From assembly GCF_008642315.1 (NCBI RefSeq), contig NZ_CP029192.1, forward strand, positions 1,984,001 through 2,048,000: a stretch of DNA of 64,000 bases. Reading direction: 5' to 3'. Origin of the DNA: Streptomyces venezuelae (GTDB lineage: Bacteria > Actinomycetota > Actinomycetes > Streptomycetales > Streptomycetaceae). Positions 1 to 8,006 of the stretch are shown in pieces (position 1 is the stretch's first letter; each line of letters opens with the position of its first letter). The notes below the pieces were generated by a model. The model did no database searches, had not been told where the DNA came from, and worked only from the letters and a program-made list of their open reading frames with translations. Made by a program: the position numbers and the translations under genes.

Positions 1-498
1 GACCGGATCCCGGCGACCGCGGTCGGCGCCGAGTCCCGCGCCGAGCTGACACCGGAACCCGAGCGGCGGATGCGCGTGACGGCGGTGAGCGTGCTGGGCG
101 GGCGTGCCGTGTCCGGTCCGAGCGTGGTGATCGAACACCCGGCTGCCATAAGGGGGTTACGCGTACGTCGGGTGGCCGCGGACCGCGCCGAGCTGCGCTT
201 CGACTGGCCGGAGCCCGCGGTCCTGGTGCACGTCGCGTGGACCGACGGGCTGCGCGGCGGCGAACGGCGGGTCGCGCGCAGCGCGCACCGGGCGGGACGA
301 CCCGTCGACCTGCCCGTGTCGGCCGACGAGTGCGCCATCACGGTGACGCCGCTCCCCCGCCCCGACGCCGTGTCGATCGACACGGGGCCGGCCCGCGCGA
401 CCCTGCCCGCCGCGCCCCTGCCCCCGCCTCCCCCGGCGCCGCCCCCGCCGTCCCGCTGGGGCACGTGGTGGCGACGCTGGCGCGGCCGGTGGTCCTGA
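1..498 (+). CDS. C-terminal part of an FN3-like / proline-tailed protein (5' end outside window)
   Basis: The frame is open from base 1 with no stop before 498, so the gene very probably starts upstream of the window. The visible part reads as beta-rich, fibronectin-III-like sequence (alternating hydrophobics, ELRFDWPEP, VHVAWTDG), followed by a proline-rich linker and a basic Trp/Arg tail (RWGTWWRRWRGRWS) that could lie on a membrane. It converges on the kinase/PP2C/vWA/GAP1 operon. FN3 proteins sit beside such operons in other actinobacteria as far as I recall, but this is context only. A TTA leucine codon at 157-159 is notable, since TTA is rare in Streptomyces and read by the bldA tRNA, suggesting expression tied to development. 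The function is unknown and the FN3 call is tentative. Confidence 0.6.
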   Translation, partial: DRIPATAVGAESRAELTPEPERRMRVTAVSVLGGRAVSGPSVVIEHPAAIRGLRVRRVAADRAELRFDWPEPAVLVHVAWTDGLRGGERRVARSAHRAGRPVDLPVSADECAITVTPLPRPDAVSIDTGPARATLPAAPLPPPPPAPPPPSRWGTWWRRWRGRWS

Positions 499-555
499 AC
501 GAGCTCGACCGGGCGCCGAGTTGATTGCGCCGGGTGGCGTGCGGGGCCGTGCGGC

Positions 556-1905
556 CTACTCCTTGACCACGGCCTCCGTCCCCCCGCCGAACTCGATCAG
601 CAGCCCCGACCGGAGCGCGATCGTCTTGCCCGGGTCCACATCCCGCACCGTCCCGTCGTCCTTGCGGGCCGTCCACACCGACTTGGTGCGGTTGGTGAGG
701 CCGAACCGCCCACGCTGCTGCGGGTGTTCGGTCACCTCGCCGACCACGGCGGAGAAGTCGTGGCGTTCGGGGTCGTCGCGCAGGTGGTGGGCGTAGACGC
801 GGGCGCTCGGGGCGAGCCGGATGCCGCGCTTGGTGCGCAGGGTCCCCGTGCCGGTGACGAGTTCGAGGCGGGGCGGCAGCGTGATGACGGTGCGGCACTT
901 CCAGCAGGTGGGGGGCGCGCCGTCGGGCTGTGTGAGGTTCTGCTTGCCGCAGGCGCCGCACTGTGTGATGGCGTCGAGGACCTGGCTGAGCGCGTCGCGC
1001 CACTGTGACTCGCGCACGCGCAGCGCGGGGTTGCGCAGGCCGTCCGTGAACGTCTGGACGAACAGGTCCCGCAGGATCTGCGGCAGCGCTCCCCACGTCG
1101 CCTCGACGGTCGGCTGCTCACCGGGCACGGGGCGGTTGCGGAGGTCGGTCGGGTCGTAGACGAAGACCGGGTCGGTGCCGTACAGGCGGCGTTTGGCGGC
1201 CTCGTCCATGCAGCGGATGCTGAGGGCGAGGGCGCCGTTGAACGGGTGGTCGTTCATGAGGAGCAGGAAGAGCAGCACGGCCAGGGAGTGCAGGTCGCTC
1301 TGGGTGCCGGGCTGTTTGCCCTTGTCGCCGCGGACCAGTTCGGGCGCCATGAAGTCCATGGTGCCCGCGACGGCGGCCTCGGCGCCCTCGACGACGGCGT
1401 TGTCGTTGTCGCAGACGAGAACGTCGCCGGTGCGCGGGTCGAAGAAGATGTTGCCCCAGTTGATGTCGCGGTAGGCGATGCCGCGGGAGTGCAGGGCGCG
1501 GTAGGCCTCGACGGTGTGCAGCGCCACGGTCACGAGGGTCCGCATCGTCGCGGACGCCACCGAGGGGTCGCGGCGGAAGAGCGCGGGCAGGTCGCAGAAG
1601 CGTGCGGGGCGTACGTCCATGAGATAGCCGAAGCCGGGCTGCTTGCCCTCGGGGTCCATCACGATGGAGCGGGGCCACAGGAAGCGGGGGTCGTCCCAGC
1701 CCTTGGCGATGAGCCCTTCGAGGATCTCGCGCTGCCGGGCGTCGGCGAGCTGGGGGTAGTACCACTTGACCGCGCGGTCCCCGGTGGGCGTCTGGACGCG
1801 GTAGACCTCGCCCTGGCCGCCGGAGCCGAAGAGCTCGGCGACCTTGAGCTTCTCCCCCGACTCGGCCACCAGGGTCTTTCCGGCGGCGAGCATGCCGTTC
1901 ACCAT
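556..1905 (-). CDS. Serine/threonine protein kinase with zinc ribbon and C-terminal beta domain
   Basis: A 449-residue cytoplasmic kinase. The glycine loop is FGSGGQGEVYRV (26-37), the ATP-binding lysine is K47 (RAVKW), the catalytic loop is YRDINWGN (145-152, catalytic D147) and APE lies at 187-189. The metal-binding DFG is replaced by DND (166-168), which still supplies an acidic residue. After the kinase fold a CxxC...CxxC zinc ribbon is formed by C316, C319, C334 and C337, and a beta-rich domain of about 100 residues closes the protein; it may be FHA-like but I cannot confirm that. No membrane segment or PASTA repeats are present, unlike PknB. It is the last gene of the operon after the PP2C gene (about 50-base gap), so kinase and phosphatase probably act on a shared substrate such as the vWA or GAP1 protein (inference). 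Confidence 0.85.
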   Translation of the reverse strand: MVNGMLAAGKTLVAESGEKLKVAELFGSGGQGEVYRVQTPTGDRAVKWYYPQLADARQREILEGLIAKGWDDPRFLWPRSIVMDPEGKQPGFGYLMDVRPARFCDLPALFRRDPSVASATMRTLVTVALHTVEAYRALHSRGIAYRDINWGNIFFDPRTGDVLVCDNDNAVVEGAEAAVAGTMDFMAPELVRGDKGKQPGTQSDLHSLAVLLFLLLMNDHPFNGALALSIRCMDEAAKRRLYGTDPVFVYDPTDLRNRPVPGEQPTVEATWGALPQILRDLFVQTFTDGLRNPALRVRESQWRDALSQVLDAITQCGACGKQNLTQPDGAPPTCWKCRTVITLPPRLELVTGTGTLRTKRGIRLAPSARVYAHHLRDDPERHDFSAVVGEVTEHPQQRGRFGLTNRTKSVWTARKDDGTVRDVDPGKTIALRSGLLIEFGGGTEAVVKE

Positions 1906-1954
1906 TCTGTTCCTCTCTGCCCTGCGTCTGCTGCTGCGTCTGCTATTGCGCCTG

Positions 1955-2851
1955 CTACTGCGTCTGCTCGGGCACCGCTATGGCGCCCACGAGCGTCGTG
2001 TCGTCCCCGGAGTACTTGGCGGCCCGCGCCAGCCAGTCCGGGAGCTGGGACTGGACCGCCGCCACGCCCTGCCCCGCGGCGCGCTCGCCGAGGCCGGTGG
2101 CGAAGTCCAGGAAACCCTGGTGGTCGGCGAAGCTCTTGGAGAGCCCGTCGGTGGAGAGCAGCACGCACGGCGGCGCACCGCCGGTGAACGGCTGCCAGTG
2201 CGCCCGCATCTTGCGCCACGGCTCGGGCTCGCAGAGCGAGTCGGTCTCGTCGCCCATGTCGGGACCGCTGGAGAGCGGGGTGTGCGGGATGCCGCCGCCG
2301 TCGACGAGCACGATGTCCCCGTCGCCCAACTGCCAGCAGAACAAGGTGTGCTCGGTCAGCACGGCCCCGATGAGGGTGCTTCCATACGCGGCGAGGTCCG
2401 GGACGTCCGGACGGTCGACGCGCCCCGTGCGATCGGCGGCCGGCTGCGCACGTACGCCGTGCGCGGGCGAGTTGGTGTCGTGGTACACAGCGCGCTCGTG
2501 CCACAGGTGGGCCACCCGCTGCGGCAGGCGGCGCGCCTCCTCGCGCAGGGCGGGCCAGCCCGCGGCGTCGGCGCCGACCCGGGCGGCCTCGCGCGCGAAC
2601 GCCGCCGCGCACGCGGTGAACTCCTCGACCGCCCAGTACGCCCCGAGGTCGCTGCGGAAGTGCGCGGCGCTGCCGTGCCCGTCCGCCACCGCGAGGACGA
2701 CCGCACGCCCCTGCGCGACGGGCAGGGCCACGCTGCGGTCCTGGCTGTACTTCTTGGCCACTCCCTTGACCGCGCCGCTGAGCAGCGCCCACGGACCGGG
2801 GGGCGCGGCGGGGCGGCGGCCGGGCCCGGTCGTCGTCTCCGGCCCGGTCAC
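1955..2851 (-). CDS. PP2C-family protein phosphatase
   Basis: Predicted metal-dependent Ser/Thr phosphatase of 298 residues. PP2C signatures are present: the metal-binding VADGHGSAAH (55-64), GDGDIVLVDGG (the GDSR-like strand), STDGLSKSF, and SGDDTTLV near the C-terminus. I chose the GTG at 2851 because it overlaps the vWA stop codon (GTGA, 2848-2851); the frame runs further upstream but only inside the vWA gene. No membrane segment or sensor domain is visible, so it is a stand-alone catalytic domain. It is coupled to the vWA gene and followed by the kinase, a phosphatase/kinase switch seen in actinobacterial vWA-PP2C-kinase gene sets. The substrate is unknown. Confidence 0.87.
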   Translation of the reverse strand: MTGPETTTGPGRRPAAPPGPWALLSGAVKGVAKKYSQDRSVALPVAQGRAVVLAVADGHGSAAHFRSDLGAYWAVEEFTACAAAFAREAARVGADAAGWPALREEARRLPQRVAHLWHERAVYHDTNSPAHGVRAQPAADRTGRVDRPDVPDLAAYGSTLIGAVLTEHTLFCWQLGDGDIVLVDGGGIPHTPLSSGPDMGDETDSLCEPEPWRKMRAHWQPFTGGAPPCVLLSTDGLSKSFADHQGFLDFATGLGERAAGQGVAAVQSQLPDWLARAAKYSGDDTTLVGAIAVPEQTQ

Positions 2852-3558
2852 CAGATGTCGTCTTCGCCCTTGGTCATCGACGGCACGTCGAGCGGCGTCG
2901 CGGGCTTCGCTCCGTCGTCGACCTTCGGGGTGGAGGCGTCCTTGACGACGGCGGTCGACATCCAGCGGATGGCGGCGGCGAGCTGGCGCGGGTTCTTCGC
3001 CTGCAGGGGTTCCAGTTCGGGGTTGCCGAGGAACTCCTTGAGCATGCTCTTGTCCGCGTCGTCGCCGATGGCCACCGCGACGCGTACGGCACGCTTGCCC
3101 CACGGGGTGCCGTCGATGGCGCGCAGCCCGGCCCGCCAGTCGTCGGTGGGCTGGCCGTCGGAGGCGAGGGCGAGGACGGGGGGCAGGGCGCGCTGCGGCA
3201 TCGGCGGGGTCTGCAGCGCGCCGGCCGCGAGCTTGAACGCGGCGCCCATGTCCGTGCCGCCGTAGATGTGCACGTCCTCCCAGGAGAACCGGTCGACGGG
3301 GGTGGGCTCGCCGACGTGCCAGCTCGCTCCGCTGGCGAAGGTGATGGCGCGCACCAGCAGGGACGCGGCGGGGTTGGACTGGGCGGCCTGCTGCATCTCG
3401 GGGATGGCTTCACGGATGGCGAAGTTCAGCTCGCCGATCTTGCCGTTCACGCCCATGGAGCCCGAGCAGTCGAGCATCCAGATGAAGTGCACGGGGCGGC
3501 TCGCCATACTGCCGCCGGGGAAGTTGTCGACGACGACGGTCTCGCTGGTGTCGCTCAC
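2848..3558 (-). CDS. vWA-domain protein (TerY-like)
   Basis: A 236-residue protein made almost entirely of one von Willebrand factor A domain. The MIDAS metal site is intact: D30-C-S-G-S34 at the first strand, a threonine in YGGTDMGAA, and ASDGQPTDDW for the last loop. There is no signal peptide or membrane segment, so it is cytosolic. Such proteins mediate metal-dependent protein binding and in TerY-like systems act as substrates or scaffolds for a partner kinase and phosphatase. The GAP1-like gene lies 90 bases upstream and the PP2C gene overlaps its stop codon, so the four genes are probably one transcript. A role as assembly factor is an inference from context. Confidence 0.87.
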   Translation of the reverse strand: MSDTSETVVVDNFPGGSMASRPVHFIWMLDCSGSMGVNGKIGELNFAIREAIPEMQQAAQSNPAASLLVRAITFASGASWHVGEPTPVDRFSWEDVHIYGGTDMGAAFKLAAGALQTPPMPQRALPPVLALASDGQPTDDWRAGLRAIDGTPWGKRAVRVAVAIGDDADKSMLKEFLGNPELEPLQAKNPRQLAAAIRWMSTAVVKDASTPKVDDGAKPATPLDVPSMTKGEDDIW

Positions 3559-3647
3559 GCTGGTCCTTTCACGGGTTCATGGGTTCGTGGGGTTCGTGAG
3601 TGCTCAGGCACTTGGGTACTTGAGGGTGGGAGCCCGGCGGTACGCGG

Positions 3648-6600
3648 TCAGGTCTGCTGCTCCCGGCCCGCCACCCGATGGCGCCACGCCGTCCATTCCT
3701 GTACGTCCTGGCCCTCCCGGTGCAGGACGGTGGCCACTTGGCCGAGGCGGTGGTCGTCCAGATGGGCGAGGACGGGCGCGAGGACCTGGTCGAGCAGTTC
3801 GGCGGCGACGTCCCGCCAGCCGGCGGTGACGCCGTGCCGTCGGCGGGGCCGCCACAGGTGGTAGTAGGCAGCCAACTCGGTCGGATGACCCGGGAGTTCA
3901 CGCTCGAGCCGTGCGCGGGTCCGCTCCTCCAGGAGGTGCGCGCGGTAGGCGCCGAGGAGGTCCGGTCCCGCGGCGACGAGGATCCGCAGTCCGGACTCGC
4001 ACACGTCGAGCGGGTTCGCCGCGGCGAGGGCCCGGCCCACCCGTTCGTCGACGCCCTTGCCCAGGACCATGCCGAGCGGCGACACCTTGCGCTTCAGTTC
4101 CCTGAGCCGGCCGACGGAGGCCCTGTTGACGGCGAGCCGCCCGTCGGCGAGGTCCTGGGCGATGACGAGGAGTTCCGCGGTGTCCCGGTCCTGGGCGCCG
4201 AGCTTGGGGTCCTCGCGCATCTCCCGCGCGAAGGCGACCAGTTCACGGTCGCAGTGGTCGGGCTCCTTGAGCCATCCCATGATGCGGCGGCCGAGATCGG
4301 CCTCGATGATCAGGCGGGGGGTGCAGAGGCGGGCCACGCGGGGCTGTTCGGCGCGGTTCGGCGGGTCGTTGCGCCACACCAGGCGCCACAGCAGGTTGAG
4401 CGTCTTGACGTCCTCGACCCTGCGGGCGGAGAGGAGTCCGGTGAGCCGCTCGAAGAGCTCGACTCCCCGCAGCCGGTCCGGCGGACCGTGCCACTGCGCG
4501 GCGGCCGCGGCGAGGCGGACGGTGAGCGGCGCGTCGTCGATGTTGCGCCGCAGCCAGTCGCCCTGGGGCGAGTCGGCGAGGGCGCGCAGGCGGTCCAGTT
4601 TGCGCTCGGTGAAGTTGTCCAGGAGATGCCGGAGCACGCGCCGGGTGAAGGCGACGTGGTCGAGCTCGGACAGCACGTGGACGGCCTGCGCGCAGTCACG
4701 CCGCTCCGGGTGCAGCAGGGCCTCCGCGAGGCGGTCCATGGCCCGGGCGAGCCCGGTCCCGCCGTCGGCGCCCACGGCCAGGGCGAGGCGCAGCGGTTCC
4801 GTCCAGGTGGTGACGGGGTCACGGAGCCGCGCGCGCAGGGCGTCGTCGGCGCGGTCGCCGTACTCCTCGCGCAGCTCGCGCCAGGCCTCCTGCCCGAGCG
4901 GCAGCCCGTCGAAGGAGGCCAGGTCGGGGAGCGTGCCGCGGCCGCGGGACGCGTCGAGCCGGTGCTTGACGAGGGCGAGTGCGAGGGGCCGCGCGGCGAG
5001 GGCCTGGTCCCCGTCGAGCCCCCGACAGAGCCGGTCGAGCTCCGCGAGGGTACGGGCGTCGGCTTCGCCCCTGGTCACGGACTCGGTGAAGGCGTCGAGA
5101 ACGGCACGCAGGGTGTCACCCCGAAGCCCACCGAGCTCGCCGTCGGCGGCTGGTCCGGCGTGGCCGGGTCGCTGGGCGTGGCCGGAGGGGGCGGGGCTCG
5201 GGGCGTGCGGGGAGGCGCCGGAGCTCGGGGCGTACCCGGAGGCACCAGGGCCCGGGGTGTGCCCGGAAGCACCGGAGCTCGGGGCGTACCCGGAGGCACC
5301 GGGGCCCGGAGCGTGCCCAGAGACACCGGGATCCGGAGCGTGCCCAGAGACACCGGGGCCCGGAGCGTGCCCAGAGACACCGGGATCCGGAGCGTGCCCA
5401 GAGACACCGGGATCCGGAGCGTGCCCAGAGACACCGGGGCCCGGAGCGTGCCCAGAGACACCGGGGCCCGGAGCGTGCCCAGAGACACCGGGATCCGGAG
5501 CGTGCCCAGAGACACCGGGGCCCGGAGCGTGCCCAGAGACACCGGGATCCGGAGCGTGCCCAGAGACACCGGGGCCCGGAGCATGCCCAGAGACACCGGG
5601 GCCCGGAGCATGCCCAGAGACACCGGGATCCGGAGCGTGCCCAGAGACACCGGGGCCCGGAGCATGCCCGGAGGCGCCAGGATCCGGAGTGCGTCCTGCG
5701 GCATCCGCGGCTTGGGCGCCCGCCGCCCCGTCGAGATCCTGGGCCCGTCCGGCGCCCTCGGAGCCCTCAGCTCGTCCGGCACCCTCGGGGCTCTGGGCTC
5801 GCCCCGTACCGGCGAAGCCCTGAGCCTGTCCGGCACCATCTGGACCTGCGGCGCCTCCGGCATCGTCGGGACCCTGAGCCCATCCCGTGCCGTCGAGGCC
5901 TTGGGCGCTTCCCGCACCGTCGGAACCCGGGGCACGCCTCACACCGTCGAGCCCCGGAGCGCCTCCGACACCGTCGGGCCCCGGGGCGCGCTCCGCGCCG
6001 TCCAGGCGCTGAGCGTGCCCGGAGGCGCCGGAATCCGGAGTGCGTCCGGCACCCTCGCCACCCCCCGCCCCCCGCCCCGTCGCAGACCTCAGCAGTGCCC
6101 CCGCGACCAGGGGGATGAGGGCGAAGGGGCCCTCGGGGTCCGTCGCCGTGCCGCGCGGGGGGCGCGGTGGGTTGCCGGTGAGCCAGCGTTCGGCTGTCAG
6201 GCGGGCCCACGCGTCCGGTTCGGTGGCCGGGCTCTCGGGGCCGCCGCCCGTGCCGTCGTGGACGCGGTACAGGTACTCCACCACCGCGTCGTCGGACCGG
6301 TCGAACTCCGCTTCCGGCCCGATGCCGATGATCCGCTGCGGGGCACGCCGCGGGTCGTCGGTCCACGTGGTGAACGTCAGCGCGGAGACGTATGTCTCGG
6401 GAAGCGACGCGCAGGCGAGGGCGATCCAGCGGGCCACGGTCTCGGAGTCGTCCTCGACGAGGACGATCTGCCGCCCGGCGGGGTCCTCGAAGAGGCGGCG
6501 CACGTCGGCGAGGAAGGGCGCGACACGGTCGGCCCGCTCCCGGGCGAACGCGACGAGGAGCTCGCGGTCGAAGTGCGCCTCCGGCACGGGCAGTTCGGAC

Positions 6601-6956
6601 TCGACGAAGCCCGAACCCAGGGACTCGTCCCGCTCCCCCTGCCAGGACTCGGAGCGCCACGTGTCGATGGGCCAGACGGGCCCCGGCCCGGGCGTGTCCG
6701 CGCTCAGGTGCAGCGCCTCCACCCGCTGCCCCGGGAGGGCCGCGCACAGGAGGCGGCCGCCGTCCGGGAGCAGGCTGTAGCTCAGCTCGGACCCCGCCTC
6801 CCCGGCGGGCGGAACGCCCATGACGCGTGCGACGGCACTCCACAACCGTCCTTCGTGCTCGCACAGTTGCGGTGAATCCGGGTCCGGCGGGACGAGACTG
6901 ACGGCTCCGGTGTCCGGCTCCTGGTCGAGCCGGTAGCTGAGGCGACGGATGGCCAT
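3648..6956 (-). CDS. GTPase-associated protein 1 (GAP1)-like giant protein with disordered repeat linker
   Basis: A 1102-residue protein starting at the ATG at 6956 (MAIRRLSYRLDQEPDTGAV); the frame stays open to 7082 but only with low-quality sequence. Residues 1 to about 295 form a globular N-terminal domain resembling the GAP1-N2 domain of actinobacterial GTPase-associated proteins (LLVAFARERADRV, FTTWTDDPRR). Residues about 300-600 are a disordered Gly/Ala/Pro/Ser linker built of 9-residue repeats, including 13 near-identical copies of PGVSGHAP plus G or D. Residues about 605-1102 are helical and resemble the GAP1 middle and C-terminal regions. From memory, GAP1 proteins occur in NTPase-centred conflict systems with a GTPase partner; no GTPase gene is visible here, but it could lie outside the window. 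It heads the operon with vWA, PP2C and kinase genes. The family assignment is by pattern recognition. Confidence 0.7.
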   Translation of the reverse strand: MAIRRLSYRLDQEPDTGAVSLVPPDPDSPQLCEHEGRLWSAVARVMGVPPAGEAGSELSYSLLPDGGRLLCAALPGQRVEALHLSADTPGPGPVWPIDTWRSESWQGERDESLGSGFVESELPVPEAHFDRELLVAFARERADRVAPFLADVRRLFEDPAGRQIVLVEDDSETVARWIALACASLPETYVSALTFTTWTDDPRRAPQRIIGIGPEAEFDRSDDAVVEYLYRVHDGTGGGPESPATEPDAWARLTAERWLTGNPPRPPRGTATDPEGPFALIPLVAGALLRSATGRGAGGGEGAGRTPDSGASGHAQRLDGAERAPGPDGVGGAPGLDGVRRAPGSDGAGSAQGLDGTGWAQGPDDAGGAAGPDGAGQAQGFAGTGRAQSPEGAGRAEGSEGAGRAQDLDGAAGAQAADAAGRTPDPGASGHAPGPGVSGHAPDPGVSGHAPGPGVSGHAPGPGVSGHAPDPGVSGHAPGPGVSGHAPDPGVSGHAPGPGVSGHAPGPGVSGHAPDPGVSGHAPDPGVSGHAPGPGVSGHAPDPGVSGHAPGPGASGYAPSSGASGHTPGPGASGYAPSSGASPHAPSPAPSGHAQRPGHAGPAADGELGGLRGDTLRAVLDAFTESVTRGEADARTLAELDRLCRGLDGDQALAARPLALALVKHRLDASRGRGTLPDLASFDGLPLGQEAWRELREEYGDRADDALRARLRDPVTTWTEPLRLALAVGADGGTGLARAMDRLAEALLHPERRDCAQAVHVLSELDHVAFTRRVLRHLLDNFTERKLDRLRALADSPQGDWLRRNIDDAPLTVRLAAAAAQWHGPPDRLRGVELFERLTGLLSARRVEDVKTLNLLWRLVWRNDPPNRAEQPRVARLCTPRLIIEADLGRRIMGWLKEPDHCDRELVAFAREMREDPKLGAQDRDTAELLVIAQDLADGRLAVNRASVGRLRELKRKVSPLGMVLGKGVDERVGRALAAANPLDVCESGLRILVAAGPDLLGAYRAHLLEERTRARLERELPGHPTELAAYYHLWRPRRRHGVTAGWRDVAAELLDQVLAPVLAHLDDHRLGQVATVLHREGQDVQEWTAWRHRVAGREQQT
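5317..5667. repeat. 27-bp minisatellite, 13 units, inside the GAP1-like gene
   Basis: Thirteen contiguous 27-base units run exactly from 5317 to 5667 and differ mainly at two points: ggatcc versus gggccc in the middle (encoding Asp or Gly in the repeat) and gcgtgc versus gcatgc at the end. The unit length is a multiple of three, so copy-number change would keep the GAP1-like frame. Diverged 9-residue repeats extend on both sides, from roughly 5165 to 6055. The alternating GC-rich units leave long open frames on both strands. Confidence 0.95.
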
Positions 6957-7169
6957 GCCACATTCTGACCACCCGCGGCACCGCACCGCAGGCCGTCCGC
7001 CAAGTTCACCCCCACCTCGGCACGCACCGCTCACCCGCACCGCCCACACCTGGTCGAACACGGGAACGGACGACGCGCGCACCCTTGCGCGACACCGCGG
7101 CCCGGGACACCGTGGTCACGTCCCGCACTGCCGGTGCCGCCCCGGACCCCGTCGGCGATCGGAGTCGTT

Positions 7170-8006
7170 GTGAACCCGTTCCTGCTCCCGCACACCCTGC
7201 TCGGCGAAGGCCCGCACAAAGTGGTCGCGATCCACGGATGGTTCGCGGACCGTTCGGCGTACGGGCCGGTGCTCGCGGACCTCGACACCACCGCGTTCAC
7301 GTACGCGGTGGTGGACCTGCGCGGGTACGGCGAGGCCAAGGACACGGCCGGCGCGTACACCACCGGCGAGGGCGCCGACGACGTGCTCGACCTGGCCGAC
7401 CACCTCGGCTGGGAGCGGTTCTCGCTGATCGGGCACTCCATGGGCGGCAGCGTCGCCCAGCGCGTCCTGGCCGTGGCGCCGCACCGGGTGCGGCGACTGG
7501 CCGGCGTGTCGCCCGTACCCGCGTCCGGGCTGCAACTGCCGCCCGAGCAGTGGGAGTTGTTCGCCTCGGCCGCGCACACGCCGGAGAGCCGCCGCACCAT
7601 CATCGACATCACCACGGGTGGCGTACGCCCCCGGGCCTGGCTCGACCGCATGGTGCGGCGCTCGCTCGCCGTCAGCGACGCGAAGGCGTTCCGTGCCTGG
7701 CTGGACTCCTGGGCGGGCGACGACTTCCACACCGAGGTCGAGGGGTCGCCCGTGGCGGCGCTCGCGGTCACCGGGGCGCTCGACCCCGCGCTCTCCGCGG
7801 ACCTGATGCGCCGCACGTGGCTGCGCTCGTACCCGCAGGGCGAGCTGGCGGAGCTGCCGCGGGCCGGGCACTACGCGATGGACGAGGTGCCCCTCGAACT
7901 GATCCGCACGGTCGAGGACTTCCTGCGGGCCGAGGGCGACGCGGTCGAGGGCGGCGAGGGGTTCACCGGCGAGGACGACTGCACGGACGGGGACGGCGTC
8001 GCGTGA
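7170..8006 (+). CDS. Alpha/beta-hydrolase
   Basis: A 278-residue alpha/beta-fold hydrolase. The nucleophile elbow is GHSMGGS, the oxyanion strand is VVAIHGWFADRSAYG, the acid is likely the Asp in TGALDP, and the catalytic histidine is in AGHYAMDE. The GTG at 7170 is preferred because GGAG sits at 7161-7164 and the HG oxyanion region follows at the normal distance; an ATG at 7134 lacks a good ribosome site. It shares a GTGA overlap with the downstream P450, so the two enzymes are probably made together and may work on one substrate, for example ester or epoxide processing alongside oxidation (inference). It is divergent from the GAP1-like operon across about 210 bases that must hold both promoters. 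Confidence 0.85.
   Translation: MNPFLLPHTLLGEGPHKVVAIHGWFADRSAYGPVLADLDTTAFTYAVVDLRGYGEAKDTAGAYTTGEGADDVLDLADHLGWERFSLIGHSMGGSVAQRVLAVAPHRVRRLAGVSPVPASGLQLPPEQWELFASAAHTPESRRTIIDITTGGVRPRAWLDRMVRRSLAVSDAKAFRAWLDSWAGDDFHTEVEGSPVAALAVTGALDPALSADLMRRTWLRSYPQGELAELPRAGHYAMDEVPLELIRTVEDFLRAEGDAVEGGEGFTGEDDCTDGDGVA

Noticed and set aside
5317..5667. Repeat array considered as CRISPR
   Set aside because: Units are contiguous with no spacers and keep one reading frame; it is a coding minisatellite.
3678..6875. A 1065-residue open frame opposite the GAP1-like gene
   Set aside because: It is a shadow of GC-rich minus-strand coding and the in-frame 27-bp repeats; it has no domain and no good start.
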